From Hyaloscypha bicolor E (Eukaryota; Ascomycota; Leotiomycetes; Helotiales; Hyaloscyphaceae): DNA of 64,000 nucleotides. Position numbers and translations under genes: made by a program. Below the pieces are notes generated by a model that did no database searches, was not told where the DNA came from, and saw only the letters and a list, made by a program, of their open reading frames with translations. Every line of letters starts with the position of its first letter. Position 1 is the first letter of the stretch. The stretch lies in NCBI RefSeq assembly GCF_002865645.1, contig NW_020194541.1, positions 723,181 through 787,180 of the forward strand. Reading direction: 5' to 3'. Shown one piece after another: positions 1 to 9,759 of the stretch.

Positions 1-409
1 CATCGTAGTCGTCAACGATAGGCGACGAATGCTCTCTGGCAAACGCAAACCACCTCTCGAACCCCGGCGGCGGCACTCGTCCATACCTCCTCCTGTACTC
101 GACCACGGCACCCTCGGGGGTGGTGGACTGCCGTGCCAGGAGCGCGTCGAACTGCTTCTTGGCCGCGGCGTGCAGGTGCTCCACCGGGTGAGACTGGCTG
201 CCATCCCTCAGTCGATAGACGAAGCCGCTCTGCACTGGGAACTTGTCTTCCCAGAAGCCAAATTGCAGGACCAGACAGACGATGCACAGCGCGAGGATCG
301 TGAACGCAAGACTGCTCCTAGGCCTAGTCGGCAGCCAGCGGCATATTGGACTGAAGCTGCGAATCGCCGCGGCAACGCGCCGGTCGAGCGGGCGCCCATC
401 ACGCGGCAT
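1..409 (-). CDS. CAP10-like (GT90 family) glycosyltransferase, N-terminal part, runs off the window
   Basis: Translating the minus strand from the ATG at 409 gives 136 uninterrupted codons that run past base 1, so only the N-terminus is present. Seen: a basic N-terminus with many Arg, one hydrophobic segment at about residues 34-52 (LAFTILALCIVCLVLQFGF), a Lys/Gln/Ala-rich stretch, then YRRRYGRVPPPGFERWFAFA at residues 105-124, followed by a SPIVDDYD motif at 129-136. The YRxRYGRxPPPGFxxWxxFA...IxDDYD signature is typical of the region just before the catalytic domain in fungal CAP10/xylosyltransferase-like proteins (PF05686, GT90), which are type II membrane proteins of the secretory pathway that add sugars to cell-wall or capsule-like glycans. 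The short cytosolic tail plus a single anchor fits that topology. The catalytic domain lies outside the window. No in-frame ATG was found in the roughly 50 bases upstream, so 409 is the chosen start. Donor sugar and acceptor cannot be told from this part. Confidence 0.85.
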   Translation of the reverse strand, partial: MPRDGRPLDRRVAAAIRSFSPICRWLPTRPRSSLAFTILALCIVCLVLQFGFWEDKFPVQSGFVYRLRDGSQSHPVEHLHAAAKKQFDALLARQSTTPEGAVVEYRRRYGRVPPPGFERWFAFAREHSSPIVDDYD

Positions 410-1641
410 GTCGACTACTATGGGAGCACTGTTGGGTAGGTGTTGTTGAGTAGGTGCTGTTAGGTAGGCACTATTAGTGCTGATCGTAGTAGCTTGCGTT
501 TGTGCTTTAACAACCGAAGATATAACCTAGTGTAAATTTAAAGGAAAAGCGTAAAAAGAAAGTAAGAACTAGAAATGGAAGGCGAGATTATTGGTAATTA
601 AGGAGAGTGGCGTCATCATTTATTATTTACTGCGCCTTAATTGTGTCCCCCCTGACCTTGCCCCTGGCTGTTTGAACTGAAGCACAGATTCGCCCTCTGG
701 GAGTGTCCTGACCGACCTGCAACATGTAGGGACTTGCAACAGCCGACTAATACATACAAATCCCCACCAAGGCATCCAAAACATAAGTCACTTTGTTGCG
801 ATCGCAACATCTCGGCCTTGGAGTAAGTATATTTGGATGTGTTGGATGTGTTGGTGTAACATCATGGTACTTCTTCGGGCTAATTATTTTGGTGAGAATT
901 TAGGGACCAATTACAACGTTCCTGAAGTAGTTGCGGCTTTTAGCCCCGCGGTTAATGCTATCCCTGTAAGCCGGGAACTGCAGTAGCAACCTTCTCCGAC
1001 TTCCTGCTTGCTATGGTTCCCTTATCCTAAAAGCCTCCTACGGTCGTCAATGAGATAGACTGTTCATGGATGACGTTGTAACCTTTGCCTCTACCTTGCA
1101 TATCTAGCCTGTCGGGATCCTATAGTCCGAGTGTGATTGTGAAAATCTAAGTGCCTACTTCTTACAGGGGTCTTTAAATGTAATTTTATCGCCACCCCTC
1201 TGCTTTTATTTACACCTCTCTTAAACTTCATTCCTTTATAAAAGCGAGGATAGATACTTAAATATATGATAAATATATCGTTTCATTTAGTGAACATTGC
1301 AAAAATCTTTGTGTTATAGAAGATATTCAAAAGTAAAGGCTTGCGGATGAAATGGGCGGGATTATGAATTGACTGCAACTGACCCAGTGCTAGCGATATT
1401 CAAATACTTAACCGCTGGACTTTTGTACGGCACAGCTAAGACTTGCCTAATCCAGTAGGCACTAACAAGGCGGACCAGCAAGTTCATGGACATGCTCTTA
1501 CTATAGCAATACACCGATGAGCCACCCCGACAACCGGACTACAGGTATTTAAAGAGGGGAGGGACCCGTTTGTGTTCCCTAGTGTCTTCACCACTACCAC
1601 TTCTATCTCTTCACTATCTCCATTCCTGTCTCACTTTCAGG
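410..1641. other. Intergenic region with probable promoters on both sides
   Basis: Ordinary composition with many stops in all frames; no coding region, tRNA or repeat was recognised. The left end should hold the promoter of the minus-strand CAP10 gene. The right end looks like the promoter and leader of the small secreted protein gene: a TATA-like tatttaaagagg at about 1546-1557, followed by a pyrimidine-rich CT/CA leader at about 1576-1640, which is usual for ascomycete 5' leaders. AT-rich patches around 1200-1320 contain no recognisable element. Confidence 0.5.
1545..1640 (+). promoter_or_regulatory. Putative core promoter and pyrimidine-rich leader of the small secreted protein gene
   Basis: A TATA-like tatttaaag is followed about 25-30 bases later by a leader made almost only of C, T and A (ttcaccactaccacttct and onward). 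The leader stops where the inverted-repeat element begins at 1642, and similar leader-like sequence (cagcaactatccacaatc) resumes after it, just before the ATG at 2096. The inference is that the leader was continuous before the insertion. No transcript evidence is available. Confidence 0.45.
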
Positions 1642-2052
1642 TACGAATACTGCGGCATAAAGTCATGCGACTACAGGGCACATGATGTCTCAGCCACTAA
1701 TCACACGCTGTGATCAGTGAAACTAGCCTGTAAAGCCACCACCGCTAAAGTGCCCTGGAAGCACCTGTAGCTTAGTGGGTCCGTACCTAAATTATAGGCT
1801 ACCTGCCCCCGTAAAAGCGAGGTTTATTAAGGCCATAGGCTGAAGCCCTGTAAGGAGTTTCAGGGATTGAAAGACAATTCTAGGGTATGCCCCTGCAAGT
1901 ATAGGGGCTTGATCGCTAAAGGGCCCTATTAAGACCTCTAAGTTCCAGCGTCTGAGCGCTATAGTCACTGGGCCAACAGCGTGGCGCTATAGCCACAACC
2001 ACTACAGGGCACATACGCTGAAGTCGCATGACTTTATGCCGCAATATTCGTA
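1642..2052. mobile_element. Inverted-repeat (MITE-like) element bounded by TA in the leader of the secreted-protein gene
   Basis: The first 31 bases (1642-1672) match the reverse complement of 2022-2052 with one mismatch. Both outer ends are TA, and homology stops exactly there, as for Tc1/mariner-type insertions that duplicate TA. Inside the terminal repeats lies a 14-bp direct repeat, actacagggcacat, at 1670-1683 and 2001-2014. The interior is GC-normal, has no long open frame and contains a near-palindrome gtggcgctatagccac at 1981-1996. At 411 bp without coding capacity it fits a non-autonomous element. The transposase family is inference from the TA ends only. Confidence 0.65.
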
Positions 2053-2095
2053 TACAGCAACTATCCACAATCAATACAAACCTGTCAAAGTCGAG

Positions 2096-2266
2096 ATGAA
2101 GCTTGTCGGTCTAATTCTCGTAGCTGCTGCCACAACACTCTCAGTTCAAGCTTGCAAATGCGTTGATCCTAACGGCGGTGCGGACAATGACGCCCAAACC
2201 GCGTTCTGTTGCGGACAGGAGAGTGGAACTTTCCAGTATCTTCATGCGAATACAGAAGATTATTAA
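2096..2266 (+). CDS. Small secreted cysteine-containing protein, possibly truncated
   Basis: The ATG at 2096 opens a 56-residue product with a clear signal peptide: MKL, a hydrophobic core GLILVAAATTLSV at about 4-16, and a likely cleavage after QA near residue 19. The mature part starts CKCVDPNGGADNDAQ and continues to FCCGQESGTFQ, with four Cys in a C-x-C...CC arrangement. The pattern CKC-x-(D/N)-x-N-G...CC-G-x-x-x-G-x-F resembles a family of short extracellular proteins in plant-associated ascomycetes that usually carries more Cys after GxF. Here the frame ends soon after GTFQ with YLHANTEDY, so the C-terminal cysteines are absent. Alternative: an intron at 2236-2312 (GT...AG, 77 bp) joins to a second exon ending at 2376, adding about 21 residues that include TASNMLSREVQ but no Cys. 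An in-frame ATG at 2036 lies inside the inverted-repeat element and is a poor start. Function unknown; an effector-like role is only a guess. Confidence 0.6.
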   Translation: MKLVGLILVAAATTLSVQACKCVDPNGGADNDAQTAFCCGQESGTFQYLHANTEDY

Positions 2267-2880
2267 TTGAATAATAGTATATATTTAGTTTATATTTAAA
2301 TCTTATTTATAGTACTGCTTCAAACATGTTATCAAGAGAGGTTCAACTTCCCCGGGTTATTAAAGATGCAATATAAGTTATTAAAGCTTGCTATAATAAT
2401 CCCGAAGTCCCGCTATGTATGTGACTTCGGTTAGCAAATTATCTGACCTGTACATGTTGCATATATTATTAGATTGTCACGATTCCAGCCGATTAAATGA
2501 GTGGTATTACTACTATAGGCAACAGATACTAAGGGTTATACGGAGAATTTAATTAGGGCAAAAACAAGTATATTATTTACTATATAAAATGAAATATAAG
2601 GGGGATTAGGCCAGATATAAGGTCTATAAGTGAGACATCCCTATAGAAGCTTGGCCCACACGAACTTTCCTTATATATAAGGGCCGCATGGCACGATATT
2701 CTTATATCTAGTCTGTCACGGGCCAGACCTTTGTACAAAGAAGACTGGTGGTTCGATTAAGTGAATAGAATTCTCTAAGGAGAAAAGAAAGAGAAAAACG
2801 GGGAGAAGCGGAACCGTGTTCTCTGAAGTGTCCGAGCTCCCTGAGTGACGCGTGGTTGCTCCGTTAACCCAAGGAGGCGC

Positions 2881-2916
2881 GTCACATAACAAAGGCTCCG
2901 GCCTTTGTCATGTGAC
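2881..2916. repeat. 16-bp-arm hairpin with CACATG-type ends
   Basis: Left arm gtcacataacaaaggc and right arm gcctttgtcatgtgac pair at 15 of 16 positions around the loop tccg. The outer ends are CACAT/ATGTG, close to the CACGTG boxes seen all through the window. It may be a binding site for a dimeric regulator, a remnant of a fold-back element, or an RNA hairpin; the sequence does not decide. Confidence 0.6.
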
Positions 2917-2942
2917 TTGGCGAAGGCTTCTAGCCTGTTGAA

Positions 2943-2961
2943 CTAGCTAAAGCAAAGCTAG
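2943..2961. repeat. Short inverted repeat ctagct...agctag
   Basis: Six-base arms ctagct and agctag flank a 7-base spacer, directly before a gtcacgtg box. It may be chance, but it lies only 26 bases after a much stronger hairpin. Confidence 0.35.
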
Positions 2962-3100
2962 GGTCACGTGCTTGCAATGTAAACCAAGTAAAACGTACTG
3001 AATTGACTGCTGTTCTACAGTGGTGAGTAGCCCGTATATATAGCCCTGAACCCCCTAAGTCACATGTACTAAATCCCTATGCCAGCTGAACTGATTACAG

Positions 3101-3259
3101 CTATACAGGGTATTCCAGCCGTACATGGTATTCCAGCTATACAGGGTATTCCAGCCGTACAGGGTATTCCAGCTATACAGGGTATTCCAGCCGTACAGGG
3201 TATTCCAGCCGTACAGGGTATTCCAGCTATACAGGGTATTCCAGCTGGACAGGGTATTA
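3101..3259 (+). repeat. 18-bp minisatellite, eight full copies plus a partial one
   Basis: Units of the form ctatacagggtattccag alternate with ccgtacagggtattccag (order: ct, cc(variant), ct, cc, ct, cc, cc, ct), then a diverged ninth copy starts at 3245. Because the unit is a multiple of three and lacks stops, both strands stay open; the plus strand reads as repeating GIPAVQ/GIPAIQ hexapeptides. The frame has no signal peptide, known domain or clear promoter, so I treat it as a tandem repeat rather than a gene. Confidence 0.85.
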
Positions 3260-3307
3260 AGCTAGTGCACAGCCCCATGGCGTTCGGTTCCAGGGCTTAC
3301 TAAGCCT

Positions 3308-3330
3308 ATTAGGGGCCTCAGGCCCCTAAT
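3308..3330. terminator. Perfect 11-bp-arm palindrome, hairpin-forming
   Basis: attaggggcct and aggcccctaat are exact reverse complements around a single c. A GC-rich stem of this size could form a hairpin. Its position just after the minisatellite open frame is noted, but a terminator role is not established in fungi for such structures; this is the closest category only. Confidence 0.4.
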
Positions 3331-3449
3331 TTCAACATAGCCGAGTATATAAATCGGGTCTCGACCTGTTACAAAATCTGCTATACCGATAACCCTCATG
3401 CAATACTCAAGCGCTAGGCTTTATCCTCCCACCCCATATCAGGAACCGC

Positions 3450-3690
3450 GGAAGTAACTATTGTAGTGGGGATTTTACTCCTATTGGTCACGTGGTTCTG
3501 TCATGTGACCTCCGGACGTCCGCAGTCCGCAACCCGCTTATATATTACTCCTCTTTCCTTCTCTGTTTTAGAAAACCAATCTTTACTCCTTAATTCCAGT
3601 TCTTATATATTATAATCCCATGCCATAAAAGCCTATTCTTATATATTATTACTTGTTTTATATTTCTATTATATTATATCTAATATTAGA
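3450..3690 (+). repeat. Inverted repeat copy A, partly RIPed, partner at 17410-17790
   Basis: Reading plus here and minus at 17790-17410, the same landmarks occur in the same order: gtgg(t/g)(a/g)gggattttac, ggtcacgtgg, tcatgtgacctcc, ccggacgtccg, cagtccgc, a tctcctt/ctctgtt...agaaa leader, aattcca, and atatatta-t/c-t-g/a-cttgttttatat. Copy A lacks about 100 bases present in copy B between tgacctcc and ccggacg. Near its right end copy A turns AT-rich while B is not, so only A suffered RIP there. Copies A and B sit on either side of RIP block 1 in opposite orientation. Confidence 0.65.
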
Positions 3691-4268
3691 TAACTTTATT
3701 TAATTATAATTACTTATATTTCTTTATTCTCTTATAATCTAGTTTTCTTAATACTAGTATTTTATACTTAATTCTAGAATACTTAATAAAAGCTTTAATA
3801 ATATAATTAATTTATTATAGCTATATATATAAATAATAGCCTTTTTTATTATAAATTTGCCTAGATTAAAATATATAATATTTAAACTAAATATTATTTG
3901 AATTCTAACTTATAATAAAAAAAAGCCTAATTATAAGTTATAAGAACTAGTATTAACTAGATATGTATATAATAAAGTTAAATAGAAAATAAGGTAAAAG
4001 AAATTAAAAAATAAATTAATATATATTTTATAAAAATAAATAAAAAAAATAACTAAATAGCCTAAAAGCAAGAAATATATATTAAAGAAATTGAAATTAG
4101 AAAAAGAAAGGCCATTTTTTATAAGAATAAGTTAATATATATTTCAAAATAAAGAATAAAGATATTTAGTAATAGCCTAAAGGCTTTTATAAGTATTAAA
4201 GAAAAGAAAAAGATATTAAAGAAAAAAAAGAGATATTAATAAAAAAGAGAAGGAATTTAAATAAGAAT

Positions 4269-4802
4269 TAGCCTCTTTTTTAGAAGTTTAAAAGAAAGTA
4301 TTTCTAAAGAGCTTGAAAGTATAAGAGATATTAGAAAAGGGAAAAAAGTATTAAAGTTTAAAGAAATATAAATAAAACTTAGTATAATAATACTGGCTAG
4401 AATTAAAAGAAAATAGCTATTATATAACTAATTTCATCTAACTAGCCGGCGTTTTAGTAGTTTTAGCTAGTATTTCTTCCTTTTTATCTTCTCCTTTTCT
4501 CTCTCTCTCTCTTTCCTTTCTTTAGCTTAGTATTTTCAATATATAAGATTCTTAGATTTTCAAGTTCTGGCTATTACCTCGATTCTGCTATTATATTTAG
4601 CTTCTTTTTTAGAAGTTTAAAAGAAAGTATTTTTAAAGGGCCTAAAGATATAAGAGATATTAGAAAAAGAAAAAAGGTATTATAGTTTAAAGGAATTTAA
4701 ATAGAAGTTAGCCTCTTTTTTAAAAGTTTAAGAAAAGGTATTTCTAAAGAGCTTAAAAATATAAAAGATATTAGAAAAGAAAAAAAGAGATATTAGAAAA
4801 AG
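4269..4802 (+). repeat. Three degenerate ~110-bp direct repeats split by a spacer
   Basis: Copies start near 4269, 4599 and 4711, each opening with gc(c/t)tcttttttagaagttta-like sequence, then gaaagtatttctaaagagc, ataagagatattagaaaa and a purine-rich tail. The last two abut; the first is separated from them by about 215 bases containing a pyrimidine tract (ctctctctctct near 4498-4511). They read like remains of a tandem array, origin unknown. Confidence 0.55.
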
Positions 4803-5879
4803 AAAAAAGAAATCTAAAATTTAGTTTTCTAAAAAAAGAAAAGTAAATTAAAAATATATAATATAAAAGTTTTAAATAAAAGTAACTTAAAAGTAGTAAT
4901 TAGATATTAGCTATTAGTTTTATTAATAAAAAAGTTAAAAAGAAAAAGTTTAAAGAAAAAAGAAAAGATTATAAAATAATTAAATATTAACTCTTAGTAT
5001 TAATAAAGATATTAATAAAGAATAAAAGCTTTTAATATTAATAATAAAATTAAAAGAATATAAAAGAAAATAAAGATTTTAAAAATAAAATAAAGGTATT
5101 AATATAAGATAATTATATTATTATATAATTCTATATTTATTTTTATTATTTAGAATTCTTAAGCCTTTCTAATTTAATAATTATATATATTAGAATAAAA
5201 GAATTCTTTTTATTTAATAAATATAATTATAATATTACTAAATATAAAAATATAAAAGTTTATATAATAAGTTATATATAAAAATTTAAAAAGATTTAAA
5301 TTATTTCGAATTATTTATAACTAGTAAAATAAATTAATTAAGTATATAAATCGAGTATAATTTAATTATTATTAATATATCTTGGCTTTTATAAATTAGT
5401 AAAATAAAGAATGATTTGTTTTTGTTTTTATAATTATAATATCTAAAATTATAATTTCCTAATATTTAAATATATTTAATCTAGGGCTATTAAATACTAA
5501 TATTTTTATTTTAAGATATTATTAGTATATTAAAGAATTCTTAAAGTTATTTAAATTATTTATAAATATTTATAAATTATTTAAATAAAATATAAGTAAT
5601 AAGTAACTTAAAAAACTTGAATGAAATAAAATAATTATTTATAAATAATATAAATAATAATAAATAATTATATAAAAGTTATATAAAAGTCATATAATTA
5701 TAATAAATTATTATATATTTTTAAAAAAAAATTTAACTAAGGTATATATTAAGTCGCTTTATATAAGCTAAGCTAGAACTTATATAAAACTATTTAAATA
5801 CTACTTTTCTATAATAATAAACTAATTATTTTCCTTAAAATCTTGGTTTTTCTTTTTTTTCTCTTTCTTTTTCTTTTCT

Positions 5880-7985
5880 TTTTTAGCCTCTTCTAATTTA
5901 TCTTAAAATAATCCCTAGCTTTTTAAATAAGATATTATTTTAAAAGTACTCTTATTAAATCTATTATATAGTTTAGATATAATAAGAATACTCTGAGAAA
6001 AAAACCTCTTATTAGCTATTAAGAAAGCCGGAATTCCTAAATATTTCCTAGCTATTAAAGCTAATATAGGAAATCTAGTAATATTAGACTTCTAATAGTC
6101 TAAGGGCTTAGTCTATATATATATTAATACTAATATATTAAAAAATATTAAGAGAATATTAAATAGATATTTAATAGAATTTAAATAACCTTTTTTTTTC
6201 TTTTTTTCTTCTAAATAAGTTATTAATTCGTCCTTTATTTTAAAGAACGAATTAGTAAAATATATATTCGAGCTATTAGAATCGGAATCGGAATCGGCTA
6301 TACTAATATTTGAAGTATTAGATCTAGCTTGAAATATATTATATTTATATTTATATCTAAATTCAAAAATTAATTATTAAAATACTAATAGCTAATAAAA
6401 GAAAATACTTATATATTATAATTAGTTTTTAATCTATTATATATATCTAAAGATATATTACTAAATAAGCTAATACTAGTTAATTCTTTTTATTTAATTC
6501 GAGAATTAAGAATAGAAGCTAAATATAAAGCTTTATTTCTATTATCTAAAATACCTGTTTTAGGATAATATTTTCGAAAATTAGCTATATCTTTATTAAT
6601 AGTATCTGCAAATGCTTTATCCTATTAAATATTAGTATAAAAATATTAATAATATAAGAAAAGTTTAAAAAAAGACTTATTTTAAATTTCTTTTTGAAAT
6701 TTTCTAATTTATTATATATTTTATATATTTCAGGTATAATATAATATATAATAGAGTAATTTTCGGCTTGTAATTTAGTTATTACTTTAATAAATATTGA
6801 AATTATATTTAAAATATTATTTAAATAAATAATTTTAATATTAGTTAAAACTAGACTTTTATTTTTAAAAGCTTTCGAGTTAGAGCTATTAATAATTACC
6901 TGAATAGCTTTCTATATATATAAAAAGTTCTTTAATATATAATAAATTAAAGACTACTATATTTTTTAATCTATAAATAATTAGTATTAATTAATAATTT
7001 AATAATTAAAGAATTAATTATTTACTAAATTAAAGAAATCGAATATTTTTTATATTAAAAGCTTTAATCTAAACTTCTAATAGCCGTCGGTTCTTCTAAT
7101 TATATTTAAACTTATAATAGTTTTTCTAACCTTTCTCTAAATTAATAAATCTAGAATTTATTAATAAAATTCTTATAAATTATATAGGAAACTTATTTAT
7201 TATTTATTCTTTTTCTTTTTCTTCTTTATTTTTAAATTCTTTCATATCTTACTCGTATAAATTTATAGAATAAAAAGTATTATAATTATTTTTAATAAGA
7301 GCTTTTAAAATATTTTGAATTATTAGATTTAATATATAAGCTATATAAGAAATATCTCTTTAAAATTTAATGCCTTTTTTATTATAATACTTTATAAAAC
7401 CCTTTAATAAGATATTATTTAAGCTAGTATTATCTCGAATAATAGTAAAAAAAAAATATTAGTAATTATATAATTAAATTAAATTTAAATTACTTATCTA
7501 GTAATATTATATTTAATATTATATTATTTTAAAGCTTTTAATAAAGCAGAAAGAATATAAATACCGGAGTATATATTATTTAAATCTTTTATAGCTAATA
7601 AATAAAATTTTAATTTAAAATTCTTATTTATAAAATATCTATAATATATTAATATATATTTTATTTAATAATTATTAGAATATATAAACTTATATAATAA
7701 TTCCAAAAAGGCCTTTTAATTTATACTTATTTAAGTATCTAAAATAATAGAGAAAATTCCTTAAGAATTAATATTTTCTTTTAATTCTTTTTTAATATTT
7801 AAACTCTTTTTAATATAGTATAATTTGAGCTTATTAATAAGAGCCTTCGAGTATATAGCAGGTATTTAATTATTAAATATTAGTATATATATAAATAAAG
7901 AATAAGATAATAAAAGCTTATTAATTTAAATAAGATATTAGCTTTTTAAACTTTAGGAAAGTAATAGCCCGAAAAGAAATATTAT
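5880..7985 (-). pseudogene. RIP-destroyed hAT-family transposase
   Basis: Broken frames on the minus strand still show hAT landmarks in the right order. Around 7757-7740 the start of the catalytic region reads IFSIILDT*, followed by a KAFLG-like segment (FSxTLDxWTSxNxxAFLG in the family). At 7442-7422 it reads IIRDNTSLNN, then LLKGFIKYYNKKGIKF and AYILNLIIQNILKAL, matching the TxDNAxxN...HxLNLxVQ region. At about 6106-5890 the C-terminal dimerisation domain reads PLDY*KSNITRFPILAL, ARKYLGIPAF, KRFFSQSILIISKLYNRF, LKS*GLF. Stops fall where CAG, CAA or TGG is expected. Terminal inverted repeats and target duplications were not found. Such proteins cut and paste hAT transposons; this copy cannot be active. 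Confidence 0.8.
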
Positions 7986-7993
7986 TATTATTA

Positions 7994-8243
7994 TGGTTAT
8001 TATAATATACGGTACTAGTAGGGATTAGACTAGAGCTAGAGAGGCATCTGGTATCTGAGCGAGGCATCTGTAGTCACCTGATTATTGCACGTGACCCCGA
8101 GCTTAAGCTAGTACGTGGGCCCGTATATAGCTTGCGATTATTTAGATCCGAGGCTTCTTCGAGATCCTCTTCTCTCTTTAGCTTTGAATTATTGAAATAG
8201 AGATAGTCTAACTATACTTTCCAGGCCCTAGATCTTATACTCA
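7994..8243. mobile_element. GC-normal island in RIP block 1, candidate solo LTR or short insertion
   Basis: About 250 bases are free of RIP signs between AT-rich flanks. It begins with tggttat and ends with actca, so TG...CA ends are possible on either strand. On the plus strand it has gcacgtgacc, a TATA-like cccgtatatagc at about 8120-8131 and a CT-rich stretch cctcttctctcttta after it, an arrangement common in fungal LTR promoters. The 5-bp flanks (tatta, taata) do not match, so an LTR is not proven. Confidence 0.45.
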
Positions 8244-9356
8244 TAATAATTATTAATAATAAAATTTAATAATAATTTCTTAAAGTAATTAATAGTAAAG
8301 CTTTCTTTTTATTATTCTAATTACTTATTAAAAAGGCTAGTTATAGTTATTTATAAGACTTAACTAGAAGCTTTACTTTTACTTATTAAATATATTAGTA
8401 AATATATCTTTTTAATTAATAATAAAATAACTTATTATTATTATTACTATTCTTAAGATTCTTAAGATCTATAAATCTATAGGAATACCGAAAATAAAAG
8501 TAATAATTACTTATAAAAATATATATTTATTAATTAAGCCATATTTTACTATTAGATTAATTAATAAAAAATTTATTAAAAATTAATATATTAACTTATA
8601 AATACCCTCTAATTATATACTTAATAATATATATATAGAGGTCCTCGATATTCTCTTATATAGGATTTAATATCTTCTCTAAATAGCCTTTTTTAAAAAG
8701 AGAAGCTTGCTTATTAAATAGTTTTAATTCGAAATCGGAGTAATTTTGATTTATATTAAGCTTAATTAAGGAGTCTTAAGATATTTTCGAGTATATTAAG
8801 TATATATAAGAATATATAAAATATAAAGTAATATAATAAGAGTAATAGTTAATTTTTTATAAATAATTAAAATATATAAAAGAAGTAAAATCGAGAAAAA
8901 CAATATATTCTTATAGAAAGTTCTAATATTCTAAAGTCTGTATTATAATTCTTCTAATTATAAAGGTTTACTTTAGTTCAAATATTCTTATTCTCTAATT
9001 CCCAATTTTTAGCTCATATATTAATAATTTAATACAATTATAATTTATAGAGGTTCTAGAAGTATTATTAAGGTTTAATTTATTTATTATATACTACTAT
9101 TACCTAATTAGCTAGTAAAGTAGTACTAGATACGGGACTACTCGAGGCCTTACTTAATTAAGCTAGCTTATTATATATATGGATTATATATATTATTTAA
9201 GTTATTTATAAATATTTATAAATAACTTAAATAATATATAAATAAAATATAAATAATAAAGTTTATATTTAAATAAAATAAAATAATAGCTATTATTTTA
9301 TTTTATTTATTTAATATATTAGGTATTATTTATTATAAATTATATTAAATATATAT

Positions 9357-9556
9357 TATTATAAACCTATAAAGAAAGCTTATAAATAAAGTATTTATAA
9401 GAGAAATTATTTATTAAAAATTCTAAAATAAGAAAAAAAGAAAAGATTTCTTAAAAAAAGAACTAAACTTAAATATAAAATATAGATATATAGCTTTAGC
9501 GAGCCGCGCTAGTCCTAATTAGGTACAGATCACGTGATATAACAAGAACTATTATA
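9357..9556 (+). mobile_element. Solo LTR-like repeat, family S (copy 1)
   Basis: About 200 bases align closely with 21412-21613: tattataaacctataaagaa here versus tattacgaacctgtaaagag there; both contain cgagccgc(g/t)ctagtcctaa, a CACGTGA box and an end at aagaactattata. The outer ends (ta...ta) are what RIP makes from tg...ca. Flanks tatat and aatat differ by one base. No internal element is adjacent, so a solo LTR is the likely reading. Confidence 0.6.
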
Positions 9557-9759
9557 AATATAGCTATATTAGCTTTAGTTTTAGTCTTAATTCTAATTTC
9601 TTTTTTAAAAATAACTTTAATTCTAATATATAATACTATTATTAAAGCTTTTTTTTATTAAAAATATATTAATTATAGCTTTAAATAGCGGCTGTAATAA
9701 AGGCAAAAGTAATTAAAAGAGTAATAAAGCCCCAAATAAATAAAAATAATATTTATAAT

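Larger units (their letters stand above)
2267..3100. other. Gene-free stretch with several hairpins
   Basis: No coding region was recognised. 2270-2600 is moderately AT-rich and may hold the 3' untranslated region or second exon of the secreted-protein gene. 2600-2720 carries imperfect inverted copies of ccagatataag (2613-2623 and 2701-2711). Strong hairpins at 2881-2916 and 2943-2961 are listed separately. A CACGTG box occurs at about 2963-2969. Confidence 0.5.

Noticed and set aside
12..439. Other open frames (plus strand 29-439 and 243-449; minus 12-287 and 208-402) over the first 440 bases
   Set aside because: They overlap the minus-strand frame that starts at 409 and carries a clear CAP10 signature; their translations are Arg/Pro-rich shadow frames.
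1768..1880. tRNA or SINE-like A box (tagcttagtggg) inside the 1642-2052 element
   Set aside because: It fits an A-box consensus, but no B box (ggttcgaatcc type) or cloverleaf follows at a suitable distance; ggattgaaag near 1864 is too weak.
2036..2095. Upstream in-frame ATG at 2036 for the secreted protein
   Set aside because: It lies in the terminal repeat of the inserted element and would put 20 polar residues before the signal peptide; ATG 2096 gives a standard signal peptide.
3069..3303. Repeat protein genes on both strands over the 18-bp minisatellite
   Set aside because: Both frames exist only because the unit is 18 bases without stops; no supporting domain, leader or terminator evidence.
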